Source: an uncultured Flavobacteriaceae bacterium (GTDB lineage Bacteria; Bacteroidota; Bacteroidia; Flavobacteriales; Flavobacteriaceae). Taken from it: a stretch of DNA of 64,000 nucleotides. Made by a program: the position numbers and the translations under genes. The notes below the pieces were generated by a model. It was given only the letters and a program-made list of their open reading frames with translations, ran no database searches and was not told the origin of the DNA. The stretch covers positions 62,001-126,000 of the forward strand of contig CANMSA010000004.1 in assembly GCA_947500385.1 (NCBI GenBank). Reading direction: 5' to 3'. This document shows positions 61,597 through 64,000 of this stretch, in pieces (within the stretch, counting starts at the first letter, position 1; every line of letters starts with the position of its first letter).

Positions 61597-62376
61597 ATGG
61601 CAAAAAAAGCAGAAGCAACGGTAGAAGAAAAGTTAAGGGCATTGTACGATTTGCAATTAATCGATTCTAGAGTTGATGAAATTCGCAATGTGCGCGGAGA
61701 GCTTCCTTTGGAAGTCGAAGATCTTGAAGATGAAGTATTGGGCCTTAAAACTAGAATGGATAAGTTAAAGACCGATGTGGAAACGATCAACTATGAGATT
61801 GGTGCAAAAAAGAATTTGATCGAAGAGGCGAAAGTATTGATCAAAAAATACGCGGAGCAGCAGAAAAATGTTCGTAACAGTCGCGAATTCAACTCGATCA
61901 GTAAGGAATTGGAATTTCAAGAATTGGAAATTCAACTGGCTGAAAAGAATATAAAAGAATTCAAAGTACAGATTGAGCAGAAAAAAGAAGTGGTCAGTGA
62001 AACCAAGGAAAAACTTGCTGAGCGTGACTCCCACTTGAAGCACAAGAAAAGTGAGTTGGATGCTATCTTGGCGGAAACCGAGAAAGAGGAAAAAGCGCTT
62101 TTGTTGAAATCAGAAAAATTTCAGCAGGAAATCGAGGAGCGTTTGGTAAAGGCCTATGCCCGTATCAGGGGTAATGTAAAGAACGGTCTTGCAGTAGTGC
62201 CGATAGAAAGAGGAGCCTCTGGCGGTTCTTTCTTTACCATTCCACCGCAAGTACAAGTAGAGATCGCTTCCAGAAAAAAGATAATCACCGATGAGCATAG
62301 TGGTCGTATTTTGGTTGATCCGGTTTTAGCGGAAGAAGAGCAAGAAAAAATGCAAAAACTGTTTGCAAGCCTTTAA
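61597..62376 (+). CDS. C4-type zinc-ribbon family protein lacking its cysteines
   Basis: The 259-residue protein begins with a long coiled-coil (about 10-175) rich in Glu and Lys (KTRMDKLKTDVETINYEIGA, ELEIQLAEKNIKEF). The C-terminal segment matches the C4 zinc-ribbon (zf-RING_7) family: NGLAVVPIERGASGGSFFTIPPQVQVEIASR. The family usually has CGGC and CEHCG motifs; here they read SGGS and DEHSG, with no cysteines. The metal site is therefore lost while the rest is kept. It begins 2 bases after the Nif3 gene stop. The role is unknown. Confidence 0.9.
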   Translation: MAKKAEATVEEKLRALYDLQLIDSRVDEIRNVRGELPLEVEDLEDEVLGLKTRMDKLKTDVETINYEIGAKKNLIEEAKVLIKKYAEQQKNVRNSREFNSISKELEFQELEIQLAEKNIKEFKVQIEQKKEVVSETKEKLAERDSHLKHKKSELDAILAETEKEEKALLLKSEKFQQEIEERLVKAYARIRGNVKNGLAVVPIERGASGGSFFTIPPQVQVEIASRKKIITDEHSGRILVDPVLAEEEQEKMQKLFASL

Positions 62377-62397
62377 AAAGGCCTGTTTCAAAACGAC

Positions 62398-62432
62398 AAA
62401 GCCATCTTGAAAATTCGGGATGGCTTTTTTTT
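62398..62432 (+). terminator. Terminator after the zinc-ribbon gene
   Basis: Arms AAAGCCATC and GATGGCTTT flank a 12-base loop and are followed by a T tract. Directly after it a TTTGTACCTTGA sequence resembles the start of the next promoter, as at 54183-54225. Confidence 0.85.
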
Positions 62433-62445
62433 GTACCTTGAATTT

Positions 62446-62805
62446 ATGAAACCAAAATTTACCTTCATCGAAATTCTTTTTCTGCTGCTGGCCGTGGTGG
62501 GGCTATGTGCCACCTGGTACTACAATACCCGCTTCTATTTAGAGGTGGAAGACACTTCTATCGGGAACTTTCTGGCCCTTACCAAAACCACCTTACCGGC
62601 AAAATCGATCAACGCCGATATCGCGGTGGTGGCAATTGCCTTTATGCTATGGATGATCTATGAAGCGCGAAAATTAAGGATGAAGCATTGGTGGCTTTTT
62701 ATTCCGCTGACCTTTTTGGTGGCTTTGGCATGTAGTTTCCCGCTATTCCTATTTTTCAGAGAGCGTACCCTACGCAAAGCCGGCGGTGCTTTCGATCAAA
62801 CTTAG
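62446..62805 (+). CDS. DUF2834-family membrane protein
   Basis: The 119 residues form about three membrane spans (FIEILFLLLAVVGLCATWYY, ADIAVVAIAFMLWMIYEAR, WWLFIPLTFLVALACSFPLF). FPLFLFFRERTLRK at the end is the DUF2834 hallmark. The family has no known function. ATG at 62446 is chosen, since the upstream frame adds residues that fit poorly. The 3' end overlaps the convergent monooxygenase gene by 36 bases. Confidence 0.82.
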   Translation: MKPKFTFIEILFLLLAVVGLCATWYYNTRFYLEVEDTSIGNFLALTKTTLPAKSINADIAVVAIAFMLWMIYEARKLRMKHWWLFIPLTFLVALACSFPLFLFFRERTLRKAGGAFDQT

Positions 62806-64000
62806 TATTTTTTCTTCCACCACGGTACTATCCCATAATGAAGCGATATCGGGAAGTTTCATTACTTGCTGCATGACCGCCTCTTGGGCATCGCCAATTG
62901 CCAGCGCCTCGCTATAAGGGCGGTCTGAAAAAGTAACCCTAGAATAAACCGGTATCCACTTATCAGGGTATTTGGCGGCAAAACGTTTTTCTATCTTTTT
63001 CTGAAGCAAAAACATGGGATCGGCCGTTTTACTGCTCATTTCGATAAAGTTTCGATAGCTCAGTTCGGCAATGGCATCTGCATTTGGCTTGCGAACTTTT
63101 TGATACTTCTTAAAAATACCTTCCCAATCGTCTCCCAACTCCGAGATAATTTGGTTCAAAACAAAAATATCCTCGAATCCTGCGTTCATTCCCTGACCAT
63201 AGAACGGTACAACTGCGTGCGCCGAATCGCCCACCAAGGCCACCTTGTCCCAATAGGTCCATGGATGGCACTTCATGGTCACCATGGCGCTGGTGGGGTT
63301 TTTGAAAAAATCTTCCAAAAGACCGTCCATTACCTGCATTACATTGGGGAAATACTTCGTAAAGAACGCTGCTGCTTCCGATTTGCTCTGTATATTCTCG
63401 AAAGAGACCGGCCCTTCAAAAGGCATGAAGAGGGTACAGGTAAAGCTGCCATCCAAATTGGGCATGGCAATGAGCATAAACTTGCCCCTTGGCCAAATAT
63501 GAAACGAATGCTTGTCGAGCTTATGGCTGCCATCCCCGTTGGGAGGAATCCGAAGCTCTTTGTAACCGACATCGATAAAGTCTTGGGAGTAATCGAAACG
63601 ACTACGGCGTTGCATTTTGTGCCGAACCCTTGAAAAAGCACCATCGCAGCCAAATACCATATCGTATTGATATGCCGTCCAAGCCCCCTTTTCACTATCG
63701 CCCGTGTATATTTTAGCTTCCGGCAAGTCGATATCCCATACCTTTTCTTCGAAACGAAACGATACACCTGCCTCTTCGGCCAAATCGATCATTTTACGAT
63801 TGAGCACTCCTCTCGAAATAGACCAAATGGCTTCCCCATCTTTTCCGTAGGGCTGAAAATATTGCTTTTTGCCCACCACGTGCATCGCCCTTTTATCCAA
63901 AGGAATCGCTATTTTTTTAATCTCCTCTTCAATGCCTACTCCTTGCAGTGCGTTCCAACCGCGGTTGCTCATCGCCAAATTGATAGAACGACCGGAAAAT
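62770..64000 (-). CDS. kmo: Kynurenine 3-monooxygenase (5' partial)
   Basis: The minus-strand frame runs off the right edge with FSGRSINMAMSNRGW, the start of the conserved GRSINxA motif. DVGYKELRIPP, KHSFHIWPRGKFMLIAMPNLDGSFT and GDSAHAVVPFYGQGMNAGFED (the second FAD motif) are the hallmarks of KMO, which hydroxylates L-kynurenine to 3-hydroxykynurenine with NADPH and FAD. About 410 C-terminal residues are present; the N-terminal FAD fingerprint lies outside the window. The 3' end overlaps the DUF2834 gene. Confidence 0.93.
   Translation of the reverse strand, partial: FSGRSINLAMSNRGWNALQGVGIEEEIKKIAIPLDKRAMHVVGKKQYFQPYGKDGEAIWSISRGVLNRKMIDLAEEAGVSFRFEEKVWDIDLPEAKIYTGDSEKGAWTAYQYDMVFGCDGAFSRVRHKMQRRSRFDYSQDFIDVGYKELRIPPNGDGSHKLDKHSFHIWPRGKFMLIAMPNLDGSFTCTLFMPFEGPVSFENIQSKSEAAAFFTKYFPNVMQVMDGLLEDFFKNPTSAMVTMKCHPWTYWDKVALVGDSAHAVVPFYGQGMNAGFEDIFVLNQIISELGDDWEGIFKKYQKVRKPNADAIAELSYRNFIEMSSKTADPMFLLQKKIEKRFAAKYPDKWIPVYSRVTFSDRPYSEALAIGDAQEAVMQQVMKLPDIASLWDSTVVEEKILSLIESTAGFA

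Noticed and set aside
63100-63633. 177-residue frame antisense to the kynurenine monooxygenase
   Set aside because: Shadow frame of a well-conserved enzyme.

Overview
The window is a stretch of chromosome from a marine-type member of the Bacteroidota, most likely family Flavobacteriaceae (Maribacter/Zobellia/Muricauda-like; the genus is a guess). The evidence is moderate GC, many lipoproteins with short Bacteroidota-type lipoboxes, promoter-like TAnnTTTG elements about 20 bases before starts, scarce Shine-Dalgarno sites, a bTHX ribosomal protein, a C4 zinc-ribbon homologue of flavobacterial type, and DUF1573, PASTA-only and TIGR02117 families. No tRNA, rRNA, CRISPR array, transposase or prophage gene was recognised. 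Both ends cut through genes: a repeat-built surface protein on the left and a kynurenine 3-monooxygenase on the right.

Region by region. 1-1.57 kb: the tail of a 110-residue-repeat surface protein, its terminator, and a 900-base gene-free zone of 136-base tandem repeats, TACTG-rich microrepeats and an imperfect palindromic element. 1.6-9.7 kb (mostly minus strand): TPR membrane protein, PEP carboxylase, a UDG-superfamily protein, the tiny ribosomal protein bTHX (plus strand), a lipoprotein, YaaA, and an operon of PASTA protein, RluD-type pseudouridine synthase and M23 lipoprotein. 9.9-18 kb: Ddl, CoaD, a PAS histidine kinase overlapping its response regulator, an M14 lipoprotein, NUDIX hydrolase, PyrE, an SRPBCC protein and BirA. 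18-22.9 kb: a tightly packed plus-strand cluster rsfS-ftsH-LUD-cdsA-psd-ACBP linking ribosome silencing, membrane proteolysis and phosphatidylethanolamine synthesis.

22.9-45 kb is more accessory: creatininase, RDD protein, a DUF1684/AGMO-like/TIGR02117 operon, GNAT, epimerase, a BASS transporter, an AhpD-like protein, two AraC regulators, Crp/Fnr regulator, MBL and VOC proteins, a hydrolase-TPR fusion, an AT-rich acyltransferase island, DoxX, an M23 lipoprotein, and an SMI1/KNR4 protein beside a 490-base AT-rich gap. 45.5-64 kb returns to core functions: ValS, DUF1573 protein, aspartyl protease with PDZ domain, aminotransferase-MurB, a sigma/anti-sigma pair, an NqrM-like small protein, a second sigma factor, LipA, a GAPDH that overlaps a TPR hybrid histidine kinase by four bases, LpxK, a Nif3 protein, a cysteine-less C4 zinc-ribbon homologue, a DUF2834 protein and kynurenine monooxygenase.

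I see no clear new defence or biosynthetic system. The items most worth a second look are the 136-base repeats, the GAPDH-hybrid kinase coupling, the palindromes at the aminotransferase and sigma promoters, the small genes (bTHX, a 47-residue and a 75-residue protein), and the cysteine-less zinc ribbon.
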